This document shows, piece after piece, positions 26,977-34,225 of a stretch of DNA of 64,000 nt (its first letter is position 1; each line of letters opens with the position of its first letter). This stretch comes from Candidatus Syntrophopropionicum ammoniitolerans (GTDB lineage Bacteria; Bacillota; Desulfotomaculia; Desulfotomaculales; Pelotomaculaceae). Under the pieces are notes generated by a model, which did no database searches, was not told where the DNA came from, and was given only the letters and a program-made list of their open reading frames with translations. Location: the NCBI GenBank assembly GCA_013201395.1, contig JABMJD010000001.1:62001-126000 (forward strand), read 5' to 3'. The position numbers and the translations under genes are program-made.

Positions 26977-26994
26977 ATGAAAGAGTGGGTGAAG

Positions 26995-27690
26995 ATGCGT
27001 TTTGTTATTGTTGCCGGCACGCCTTCATCGGGCAAAACATCTGTAATGGTACATACCATCCGCCATCTATTAAAAAACAATCTGGTGGTGACGGCTTGTA
27101 AAATCGACTGTTTACAAACCTCGGATGATGCCCGGTATCGCCGCCTGGGGATACCGGTGGCTGTGGGTCTTAGTGACTATATTTGCCCGGATCATTTTTA
27201 TGTGGCTAATCTGGAGGAAATTGAAGCCTGGGCCCGGGAGAAGCAAGCGGATGTGTTGGTTTTGGAAACTGCCGGGCTGTGTCACCGCTGTGCTCCGGCA
27301 GTGTATGGTTGTCTATCTATTTGTGTCATTGATAATTTGGTTGGCGTTGATACCCCAAGAAAGGTCGGGCCGATGCTTAGCTCCGCCGATATTGTGGTTA
27401 TTACCAAGGGGGATATCGTTTCCCAGGCCGAACGGGAGGTGTTTCGCTACCAAGTGGAACTGGAGAATAAACAAGCCCGTATTTTAGATTTTAATGGGCT
27501 GACAGGCCAGGGGGCCCTGGCCCTGAAGAAGGAAATTCTCAACAGCCCTGCTTTGGCCGGTATTAGCGGCAGGGAGCTGAGAAATCCCATGCCGGCAGCC
27601 AGCTGTTCCTACTGTGCCGGGGAAACTATTGTGGGCAAGGATTACCAGATGGGTATTGTCAAAAAAGTGGACTTTGGGAGAGGTAATTAA
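26995..27690 (+). CDS. UreG/HypB-like SIMIBI GTPase with Cys pairs
   Basis: A 231-residue P-loop NTPase: Walker A GTPSSGKT (residues 8-15), ETAGLCHRC (91-99) in the place of the switch/Walker B element, IDNLVGVDTPRKVGP (112-126), which parallels the metal-GTPase region of UreG/HypB, and a base-recognition motif TKGD (137-140). CxxC pairs at 96-99 and near 209-212 (CSYC), plus C35 and C39, could bind a metal. UreG and HypB insert nickel into urease and hydrogenase. No nickel enzyme lies nearby. The ATG at 26995 gives the expected start; the one at 26977 is also in frame. The stop overlaps the next start (TAATG). Confidence 0.7.
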   Translation: MRFVIVAGTPSSGKTSVMVHTIRHLLKNNLVVTACKIDCLQTSDDARYRRLGIPVAVGLSDYICPDHFYVANLEEIEAWAREKQADVLVLETAGLCHRCAPAVYGCLSICVIDNLVGVDTPRKVGPMLSSADIVVITKGDIVSQAEREVFRYQVELENKQARILDFNGLTGQGALALKKEILNSPALAGISGRELRNPMPAASCSYCAGETIVGKDYQMGIVKKVDFGRGN

Positions 27691-28538
27691 TGCTGGACAA
27701 AATCACTATTTTAGGCGGACGGGACAAAGGTGGCCGGCGGGAGAAAATCAGCAGACTGGAAATTGCTGCCGGTGATGTGCTGGCTGTAGTGGGGCCTACA
27801 GGTTCCGGCAAGACACAGTTAATATCCGATATTGAACAGTATGATGAAAAAGAAACATTGACCGGCAGAAGTGTGCTGATCGCCAATCAATTGGTCGGTA
27901 GGAATGAAAACAAAAAATCCAGGCGTTACCTGGTGGCCCAGGTGTCCCAAAATATGAATTTTGTGATTGATATGTCTGTGGCAGAGTTTCTCCTCATGCA
28001 TGCCCGGGTTAGAGGCATTGAAGATCCTGAACGCATCATTGAGAAGGTGCTGGCAATCACCAACCACTTGTCGGGGGAACCGGTGGCCTTTTCTACTAAT
28101 TTGACCCAGCTCAGCGGCGGACAATCCCGGGCGCTGATGGTGGCGGATGTGGCCATCATCAGTAACGCGCCGGTGGTATTGATTGATGAAATCGAAAATG
28201 CCGGCATTGATCGCCTGCAGGCCCTGGAAATATTGAGGGGGCAGGGAAAAATTGTGCTGGTGGTTTCTCATGATCCGACACTGATGCTGATGGCCGGAAA
28301 AAGGGTAATAATGAAAAACGGCGGCATGGAGAAAATTTGCTGCACCACGGCAAAGGAGAAGAGAATACTGGCGGATCTGGTTAAGATCGAGAAACGGGTG
28401 GCCGGCCTGCGGGAGCAGCTGCGCCGGGGGGATAGTATCGGCCACGGTGACAATAATGTAGAGGACAGAGAAAGGGAGGTCGGACTATATGGCCAGGGTG
28501 TTAGTGCACCTGCCCCTGAATATCAGCAGGGCGATTGA
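27690..28538 (+). CDS. ABC-type ATPase, atypical soluble class
   Basis: A 282-residue single ABC ATPase with Walker A GPTGSGKT (35-42), signature LSGGQ (141-145), Walker B VVLIDE (162-167) and a switch His in VVSHD. It lacks the usual transporter D-loop context (ENAGID follows Walker B), and the C-terminal 60 residues are rich in charged, coiled-coil-like sequence. No permease gene is directly next to it. It is locked between the GTPase (1-base overlap) and the binding-protein-like gene (50-base overlap), so the three products are probably made in fixed ratio. Whether it powers transport or a cytosolic assembly step is unknown. Confidence 0.7.
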   Translation: MLDKITILGGRDKGGRREKISRLEIAAGDVLAVVGPTGSGKTQLISDIEQYDEKETLTGRSVLIANQLVGRNENKKSRRYLVAQVSQNMNFVIDMSVAEFLLMHARVRGIEDPERIIEKVLAITNHLSGEPVAFSTNLTQLSGGQSRALMVADVAIISNAPVVLIDEIENAGIDRLQALEILRGQGKIVLVVSHDPTLMLMAGKRVIMKNGGMEKICCTTAKEKRILADLVKIEKRVAGLREQLRRGDSIGHGDNNVEDREREVGLYGQGVSAPAPEYQQGD

Positions 28539-29379
28539 GGAAATGCTCAAGGATTTCGGCCGGGGGATGAAACAAAAACACGGGATTAAGCTGGAAATTG
28601 CCAATCTGCACAAATGTTTTGCTGCCGGCGGGCAAGGCCGGGATGGGGATCAGGAAGGTCTGCCCGATTTGCTAATCGGCAATGCCAATTACATTTTGCA
28701 GTTGGCAGGAGATAATTTGGTAGAACATGTGCGCCCATTGGCGGGTAGATTTTCATTGCGTCCGGAACTAGTCAGGGCCGGGTTTGCCGATTCCCAGGGA
28801 TATTTTCACCCCTTTACCATTGTACCATTTGCTATATTTTACAACCCCCATGTAGTAAAGGAAGAGGATCTGCCCCGGGTGTGGGCTGATCTGCTGGATG
28901 CTGCCTGGCGGGGCAAGATCCTTATGCCTGCAGAACACCACATGGCGCCGAAAATGATCAAGGCCCTCATGCAGGCCTATTATCCGGAAAAGGCAGCTGC
29001 CCTGGAGCAGAATATGGTTTTTGCCGGGGCTCCCATCAATGTGGTTAACGCTGTGGACCAAGGGCATTACCCATTGGGCATTACCAATGTTACTTTTGCC
29101 CGTGTTTCCCGCAACAAAAATATTAGCATGTTGTGGCCGGAGGATGGGTTATTCTGCATGCCTTTAGTGATGGTTTGGCATAAAAAAGCAGAAGATCGCC
29201 TGTTGGCAATCGGCGATTATTTGCTATCCGACCGGGTGCAGGAATACCTGGCGCTGCAAACATTCGTGCCTGTTTCCAGTGCTGTGCATACACCGCCGGC
29301 CCTGATAGAAAACAACTTTAACCTGATCTGGCGGGGCTGGGCAGATTTTATAAATATACTTCAAGGTACGCTGGGCTAG
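28489..29379 (+). CDS. Cytosolic protein with an iron(III)-type solute-binding fold
   Basis: A 296-residue protein that reads like a class II periplasmic binding protein (AfuA/FutA-like): LLIGNANYILQLA, PFAIFYNPHVVKEEDLPRVWADLLDAAWRGKI and a late VPVSSAVH segment. It starts MARVLVHLPLNIS with no signal peptide or lipobox, so it should stay in the cytosol. GGGAGG precedes the ATG. It overlaps the end of the ABC ATPase gene by 50 bases. A soluble binding domain beside a GTPase and ABC ATPase is unusual; it may hold a metal complex or anion inside the cell. The fold call is from pattern, not from a search. Confidence 0.65.
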   Translation: MARVLVHLPLNISRAIEEMLKDFGRGMKQKHGIKLEIANLHKCFAAGGQGRDGDQEGLPDLLIGNANYILQLAGDNLVEHVRPLAGRFSLRPELVRAGFADSQGYFHPFTIVPFAIFYNPHVVKEEDLPRVWADLLDAAWRGKILMPAEHHMAPKMIKALMQAYYPEKAAALEQNMVFAGAPINVVNAVDQGHYPLGITNVTFARVSRNKNISMLWPEDGLFCMPLVMVWHKKAEDRLLAIGDYLLSDRVQEYLALQTFVPVSSAVHTPPALIENNFNLIWRGWADFINILQGTLG

Positions 29380-29393
29380 GAGGGGGATTACAG

Positions 29394-30113
29394 TTGTTTG
29401 GCCTGTGTGACATTAAATTGCAATACGGGGATCTGAAGGTTTTGGATCATTTTAACCTGGACTGTGAAAGGCAGCAATTTATTTGTCTTTTTGGCCCTTC
29501 GGGAACGGGCAAAACCAGTATATTAAATATATTGGCCGGCATTATCATGCCTGCCTCGGGACAGGTTACATCGGCGAGTATGCGACTGGCTTATGTTTTT
29601 CAAGAACCACGATTGTTGCCCTGGTTGACAGTGGTGGAAAACCTCCAAATAGGCTTGTATAGCCATGGATTACCGGCCCGGGAGCGCCGGCAGCGGGTGG
29701 AAAACCTGTTGCCTTTGCTGGGGTTAGATGGTTTCGGCGGTTACTATCCGGAACAATTAAGCGGCGGTATGAAGCAGCGTGTTTCCATCGGGCGCGCCTT
29801 TGCCGTGGAACCGGACCTGCTTTTGTTGGATGAACCATTTTCCGGCCTGGATGAAGAGATAAAAAGAGATATGCAAGAACTTTTATCTTCCCTGGGGCAA
29901 TGGCATGCCTGCACTACGGTGATGGTCACCCATGATCTCAAAGAGGCGGTAAGGCTCAGTGACCGGATAGTGGTGTTACGCGGTCGACCCTGCCAAATCA
30001 TAAGGGATCTTCATCTGGAGCCGGAACAAAGATACCAGGCTTCTTATATTCAGCGCATGGAAAAGGTGTTGAGCGATGCGCTAAATCCGCTAGAAGCGGG
30101 GGCATTGATCTAA
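29394..30113 (+). CDS. ABC importer ATPase, SsuB/TauB-like
   Basis: A 239-residue importer ATPase: Walker A GPSGTGKTS near 34-42, Q-loop VFQEPRLLPWLTVVENL, signature LSGGMKQRVSIGRA, Walker B LLLLDEPFSGLD and switch HDLKEA. The layout matches the nitrate/sulfonate/taurine (NMT1-linked) family. The TTG start follows AGGAGGGGG. It probably pairs with the permease at 31301 and the lipoprotein at 30298, although a folded leader of about 180 bases separates it from them. Confidence 0.88.
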   Translation: MFGLCDIKLQYGDLKVLDHFNLDCERQQFICLFGPSGTGKTSILNILAGIIMPASGQVTSASMRLAYVFQEPRLLPWLTVVENLQIGLYSHGLPARERRQRVENLLPLLGLDGFGGYYPEQLSGGMKQRVSIGRAFAVEPDLLLLDEPFSGLDEEIKRDMQELLSSLGQWHACTTVMVTHDLKEAVRLSDRIVVLRGRPCQIIRDLHLEPEQRYQASYIQRMEKVLSDALNPLEAGALI

Positions 30114-30140
30114 AAACTATAATTAGCAGATTAAACGAAA

Positions 30141-30255
30141 GGTTGGTTCTTCAGCCGAACAGAGATTACCCCGATTTGGGCTCGGAAGGGAGGTGTGTTG
30201 CTGTTTTTCCCTGGCTAACCAGTGCCGGTAATCGCGAGGAACGGGGGAACAAGGA
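30141..30255 (+). promoter_or_regulatory. Structured leader RNA candidate before the binding lipoprotein
   Basis: A 185-base gap that holds a nested fold: GATTACC (30164-30170) pairs with GGTAATC (30227-30233). Inside lie CCGA/TCGG (30171-30174 and 30182-30185), AGGGA/TCCCT (30187-30191 and 30208-30212) and the alternative CTGG/CCAG (30211-30214 and 30219-30222). GTTC/GAAC (30146-30149 and 30157-30160) sits before the junction. The tail GCGAGGAACGGGGGAAC looks riboswitch-like, but I cannot match it to a class. There is no T-run, so control, if any, would be at translation. Confidence 0.4.
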
Positions 30256-30297
30256 TATTTTTTTCAGCAGATGCAATAAAAAGGGGGGAAGTAATAA

Positions 30298-31329
30298 ATG
30301 AAAAGGGGTGCCATAATCCTATTGGCTGCTGCTCTGGCCCTGATATTTTTCCTGGGGGGCTGTACGCAAAAAGGCAGCCGGGAGTCACCGGTTACGGCAG
30401 CACCGTCGCCCCAGGCTGCCGGTGAGGTTGATTTTGCGGATTTAAAACTTGCTGTCGGTAGTGCACCGGGTCCGGTTACATATCCACTGGCGCAAATGGC
30501 CGAACTAAACAACAATATTGTCCTTAAACCCTGGCAGGGCACTGAACAATTAACAGCCATGATATCCGCCCGGGAGGTGCAGCTATGCAGCACACCGCTC
30601 CATAATGCCGTGCTTTCCTATAATAAGGGGTTGGATACACAGTTACTAATGGTTACTGTTTGGGGGATGCTCTATGTAATGAGCACCGAATCAGAGGTGG
30701 CATCATTACAGGATTTAAAGGGGAAAGAGGTAGCGCTGTCCGGGAAAGGCAGTATTCAGGACCTGATTTTTCGCCATTTGCTGCTCCAAAACGATATTAA
30801 CCCGGACAATGATCTGACCCTTAGTTACCTGGATATGTCCGAAGCTTCCTCACGGTTAGCCACGGGCAAGCTAAAATATGCTGTCTTAAATGAGCCTCAG
30901 TCCAGTATAGCAATCCTGAACGCCCAAAAGGCCGGCATGCAATTGCACCGGGTGCTGGATCTAACTCAGGAGTGGAACAAGCTTCCCGGACAGGAAGAAG
31001 CATCCATGCCTATGGCCGGCATCATCGTTATCGGCGGTAGCGGCATCACAAATGAAGAGGCGGCCGGCTTTGCTAAAGCCTATATTGATACTGGGGAGTG
31101 GGTCAATAATAACCCGGCGGAGATCGGGCCCATAGTGGAAAAACATGTGCCGGCCATGAAGGCAACCGCAGTAAGCCAATCCCTGGAATATGCCCGTCTC
31201 AAGCCGCGGTATGCTGCTGACTGCCAGGTGGAGGTGGAGGCTTTCCTTGAGGAATTAAGCCGCACTGCAGACATGCGGGCCTTTGGCGGCAAAATACCCG
31301 ATGCCAAATTCTACTGTCAAACTAACTAA
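30298..31329 (+). CDS. ABC importer substrate-binding lipoprotein (NMT1/SsuA-like)
   Basis: A 343-residue lipoprotein with a signal peptide ending in the lipobox FLGGC (Cys at residue 21), then a short Ser/Ala/Pro linker and a class II binding fold of the NMT1/SsuA type (LKLAVGSAPGPVTYPLA, LSGKGSIQDLIFRH, NEPQSS). It would sit on the outer face of the membrane and deliver ligand to the permease. The ligand is unknown; relatives bind sulfonates, nitrate, thiamine precursors or bicarbonate. AAGGGGGG precedes the ATG. Confidence 0.85.
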   Translation: MKRGAIILLAAALALIFFLGGCTQKGSRESPVTAAPSPQAAGEVDFADLKLAVGSAPGPVTYPLAQMAELNNNIVLKPWQGTEQLTAMISAREVQLCSTPLHNAVLSYNKGLDTQLLMVTVWGMLYVMSTESEVASLQDLKGKEVALSGKGSIQDLIFRHLLLQNDINPDNDLTLSYLDMSEASSRLATGKLKYAVLNEPQSSIAILNAQKAGMQLHRVLDLTQEWNKLPGQEEASMPMAGIIVIGGSGITNEEAAGFAKAYIDTGEWVNNNPAEIGPIVEKHVPAMKATAVSQSLEYARLKPRYAADCQVEVEAFLEELSRTADMRAFGGKIPDAKFYCQTN

Positions 31330-32071
31330 ACGACATTACTATCTTGCCGGTGTGTTTTTGTTGGTGCTGGGCTGGCAGGGACTGTCAATGCGCTACAGCC
31401 AGGTGCTGGTTCCTTCCCCCGTGGAAACGGTAAAAGCCATGGCCGAGCTCTATACAAGCGGTGAACTAAAAGAAAATTTAATCATTACCTTCCAGCGCCA
31501 AATAGCGGGGGTAAGTATTGGGGTTACCTGCGGATTGATTGGTGGTCTGCTGGCCGGCTGCTTTAAACGGTTGGAATTGCTGATGCAGCCGCTAATCAGC
31601 TTTCTGCTGGCCGTACCGGCCATTATATTTGTCACTATGGCTATGGTTTGGCTGGGCATGGGGACTAATATGACCATTTTTTTGGTGTCCTTGCTGGTAT
31701 TCCCGGTAATGCACACCAATACCGTAGAAGGGCTCAAGTCTATTGACCGGACCTTATTGCAAATGGCTCAAGTGTATCGCTTGCCCCGGCTATGTACGAT
31801 CAGCAAGATTTACCTGCCGGGCATGCGGCATTGCCTGGTGGCCGGGTTGTCCCTGGCCCTGGCTTCGTCTATTCGCCTGACGATCATGGCCGAAATGCTG
31901 GGTGCCCGGGAAGGAATGGGGCAAAGAGTGGCCATTGCCCGGGCCTATCTGGAAACGGATCATCTTTTTGCCTGGGTTATGATATTGCTGGCAATCCTGG
32001 TCTGTCTGGAGTTCATAGTTGTCCGTCCCTTAAAACGATGGGGGGTTTATGGGCCGCAGCAGACTGAATAA
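31301..32071 (+). CDS. ABC importer permease, SsuC/TauC-like
   Basis: A 256-residue integral membrane permease with about six helices and the EAA-type loop (EGLKSIDRTLLQMAQVYRLPRLCTISKIYLP in part) near residues 140-170. It continues the importer with the ATPase at 29394 and the lipoprotein gene, which it overlaps by 29 bases. The ATG at 31301 is taken; a TTG at 31283 is in frame and longer. The overlap suggests tight coupling with the lipoprotein. Confidence 0.85.
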   Translation: MPNSTVKLTKRHYYLAGVFLLVLGWQGLSMRYSQVLVPSPVETVKAMAELYTSGELKENLIITFQRQIAGVSIGVTCGLIGGLLAGCFKRLELLMQPLISFLLAVPAIIFVTMAMVWLGMGTNMTIFLVSLLVFPVMHTNTVEGLKSIDRTLLQMAQVYRLPRLCTISKIYLPGMRHCLVAGLSLALASSIRLTIMAEMLGAREGMGQRVAIARAYLETDHLFAWVMILLAILVCLEFIVVRPLKRWGVYGPQQTE

Positions 32072-32104
32072 TAATAGTATGTGTAACCTAAATGAGAGGT
32101 GGGG

Positions 32105-32749
32105 GTGGCTAAAATGGATACCACTGCGGAGCAATTTGACCAACTGGCCCGCCAGTTTTTTGCGCCGGTTTATCCGGTGATTGCCGCACAATTTTTAGAG
32201 ACCAGCAAAATATCCGGTGGCTTATGCCTTGATCTGGGTTGCGGCAGCGGCTATCTGGGCCTGGCCATAGCAAGACTAAGCAACCTTGTGGTCAGTCTGG
32301 TAGACAGCAACCCGGAAATGCTGGCTTTGGCCCGGAGAAACATAAAGGAGCACCGGCTGGAGAAAAGGGTGTCTACACTATTGGCGGATGTGCACAGGAT
32401 TCCCCTGGCCGATTGTACGGTGCAGCTGGCGGTAAGCCGGGGTTCCGTATTCTTTTGGCAGGATCTGCCCCAGGCCTTTAGTGAAATATACCGGGTGATG
32501 GCGCCGGGGGGCCGGGCCTTTATTGGGGGTGGATTTGGTACCCCGGAGATAAAAAAGCAGATTGATGAGGAAATGGTGCAGCGGCAACCCAATTGGTTTG
32601 AACATCTGCGTGAAAATATCGGTCCTGCTGCCCCTGATAAATATCACACCGCGATGTCCCAGGCGGGTATTGCCGACTATTATATTGATCATAGCCCCAT
32701 TGGCCTGTGGGTAGTGATTAAGAAAAATAATTCATCGGTCGAATTCTAA
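32105..32749 (+). CDS. Class I SAM-dependent methyltransferase
   Basis: A 214-residue Rossmann methyltransferase: motif I LDLGCGSGYLGLA near residues 42-54, an acidic end to strand 2 (LVDSNPEM), motif II LLADVHRIPLAD and SRGSVFFWQDLPQA. It resembles the UbiE/type-11 group. The substrate is unknown. It ends the accessory cluster, 33 bases after the permease, and may modify the imported ligand. I chose the GTG at 32105, about 5 bases after GAGAGG; starts at 32099 and 32114 are alternatives. A gap of 455 bases follows. Confidence 0.8.
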   Translation: MAKMDTTAEQFDQLARQFFAPVYPVIAAQFLETSKISGGLCLDLGCGSGYLGLAIARLSNLVVSLVDSNPEMLALARRNIKEHRLEKRVSTLLADVHRIPLADCTVQLAVSRGSVFFWQDLPQAFSEIYRVMAPGGRAFIGGGFGTPEIKKQIDEEMVQRQPNWFEHLRENIGPAAPDKYHTAMSQAGIADYYIDHSPIGLWVVIKKNNSSVEF

Positions 32750-32779
32750 AAAAGTCATCCCATCAATAGTATTGACTTT

Positions 32780-32950
32780 TTATTTCCAGCTCTGTATTTC
32801 GATAATATTTCCTTCCGGGTCTCGGGCGTAGACTACCGTCAATAGTCCTGCGCCTGTTATTTTTTTCTCCACTATTTTACCCACTTTCCCGCCGCCGTTT
32901 TCCAATAGTTTATTGTAGTAAGATTGGCTAAAATATATCACGGGACAACC
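32780..32950 (-). pseudogene. Remnant of a VOC (glyoxalase/bleomycin-resistance fold) gene
   Basis: The minus strand holds a 56-codon open stretch, closed upstream by a stop at 32951-32953, that ends VYARDPEGNIIEIQSWK. The DPEGNxIE motif and the preceding LLENGGGKVG are hallmarks of the C-terminal half of vicinal-oxygen-chelate proteins, normally 130-150 residues. No start with a ribosome site is seen and the N-terminal half is missing, so this is a decayed gene. The rest of the 455-base gap (32951-33204) holds a CCGGC/GCCGG hairpin (near 32967-32985) and AT-rich sequence with no gene. Confidence 0.75.
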
Positions 32951-33204
32951 CTAACCTCAAATAGAACCGGCTGCAAACCGCCGGCCATAGTGTGGCTTTA
33001 GCCAAAAAAGACGTGCTTGTTCTCCATCATACTTTTATCCTGTGTTTACTGAACACTATGCATGTGATAAACTACTTGTCCCAAAGGCCCTCCCCATGAA
33101 TTGTGTTTTTTCCCCTTGTATTTCCTTGTTTCCCCTTTATTGTTTTTGGCCTGGGCGTTTGCCGGGGCTTATTTCGGTAAAGGCTAAAAACGAGGTGTTT
33201 TTAG

Positions 33205-34119
33205 ATGAATGTAGCCAATAAAACTAGAGAATCTTTCGTAAATGTGGATGGCCATGAAGTCAAACTGACCAGCCTGGACAAACCAATCTGGCCAGAGGGA
33301 TTTACCAAGGCCCACCTAATCAGGTACTATTCTGATGTGGCTCCCTATATACTGCCCCATCTTCGCCACCGGCCGATTGTAATGAAACGTTATCCCCACG
33401 GCCTGGCGGGCGAGGCCTTCTACCAGAAGGAAACGCCTACCTATGCACCTGATTGGATCCCCAGGCAACCTGTTCAGCATACTGAAAAGGTAGTAAACTA
33501 TATGATCTGCAATAACAGGGCGACCCTTGTTTGGCTGGCCAACCAAACCTGCATCGAAATGCACGCCTGGTTAGCCCGGATGGAGAATCTGGAATGTCCC
33601 GATATTGCAGTGATGGATATGGATCCGGCGGTGGGTGCCTCCTTTGCCGATATATTGAAGCTGGCCCTTCTGGTCAAGGAAATTTTGGCTGACTTTAATA
33701 TTGAATGTTTCCCCAAAACTTCCGGCTCCCGCGGTTTGCACCTTTTCATTCCTTTAGAACCCGTCTATCCCTGGCCCCAGGTTACTGCTTTTATGAAATA
33801 TATTGCCGAGTTAGCACAGAATGTTTGCCCAAATCAAGTTACCCTGGAAAGAAAAATAGAAAAAAGAGCCGGCAAGGTTTATCTAGACTACCTGCAAAAT
33901 GGCAGGGGGAAGACAATGGCCTTTCAATACAGCCTGCGTCCTCTGCCGGGAGCACCGGTGTCCACCCCTTTGCTGTGGGAGGAAATAGAAACAGGCGGCC
34001 TGAAACCGGGGGATTATAATATTAATACTGTCCGGGACAGATTTAGCCGGCTGGGCGATGTTTTCGCCGGGGTATTGGAAAAGAGGCAGAAAATAGACAA
34101 TTTATTGGACCTGATCTAG
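33205..34119 (+). CDS. ligD: LigD-type primase-polymerase, stand-alone
   Basis: A 304-residue archaeo-eukaryotic-primase family polymerase: the metal ligands are in VMDMDPA near residues 135-141, and SGSRGLHLFIPL carries the nucleotide-binding SxxGxH. N-terminally, KPIWPEGFTKAHLIRYY is typical of LigD polymerase domains. It fills gaps at broken ends with ribonucleotides during end joining. It lies 8 kb from ku and the ligase gene, with the GTPase/ABC cluster and fprA between. The ribosome site is GAGGTG. It is followed by a short gap with a 29-codon reading frame that I do not support as a gene. Confidence 0.93.
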   Translation: MNVANKTRESFVNVDGHEVKLTSLDKPIWPEGFTKAHLIRYYSDVAPYILPHLRHRPIVMKRYPHGLAGEAFYQKETPTYAPDWIPRQPVQHTEKVVNYMICNNRATLVWLANQTCIEMHAWLARMENLECPDIAVMDMDPAVGASFADILKLALLVKEILADFNIECFPKTSGSRGLHLFIPLEPVYPWPQVTAFMKYIAELAQNVCPNQVTLERKIEKRAGKVYLDYLQNGRGKTMAFQYSLRPLPGAPVSTPLLWEEIETGGLKPGDYNINTVRDRFSRLGDVFAGVLEKRQKIDNLLDLI

Positions 34120-34225
34120 CCATGGCGGATCATAAAAAAAAAGAAAACAGCACCGATATGCAGGAAGATTTTGTTTGTACCCCGAAAGGAATGGGATTAA
34201 AGACAACTTGAGGGGAGAATAACCG

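Noticed and set aside
30141-30255. TPP, cobalamin, c-di-AMP (ydaO) or molybdenum-cofactor riboswitch before the binding lipoprotein gene
   Set aside because: The tail ACGGGGGAAC looks a little like a ydaO element, but the other conserved parts are missing or in the wrong order; I could not confirm any class.
34122-34211. 29-codon reading frame between the LigD polymerase and dprA genes
   Set aside because: No ribosome site precedes the ATG and the peptide is a low-complexity, charged sequence without any family pattern.
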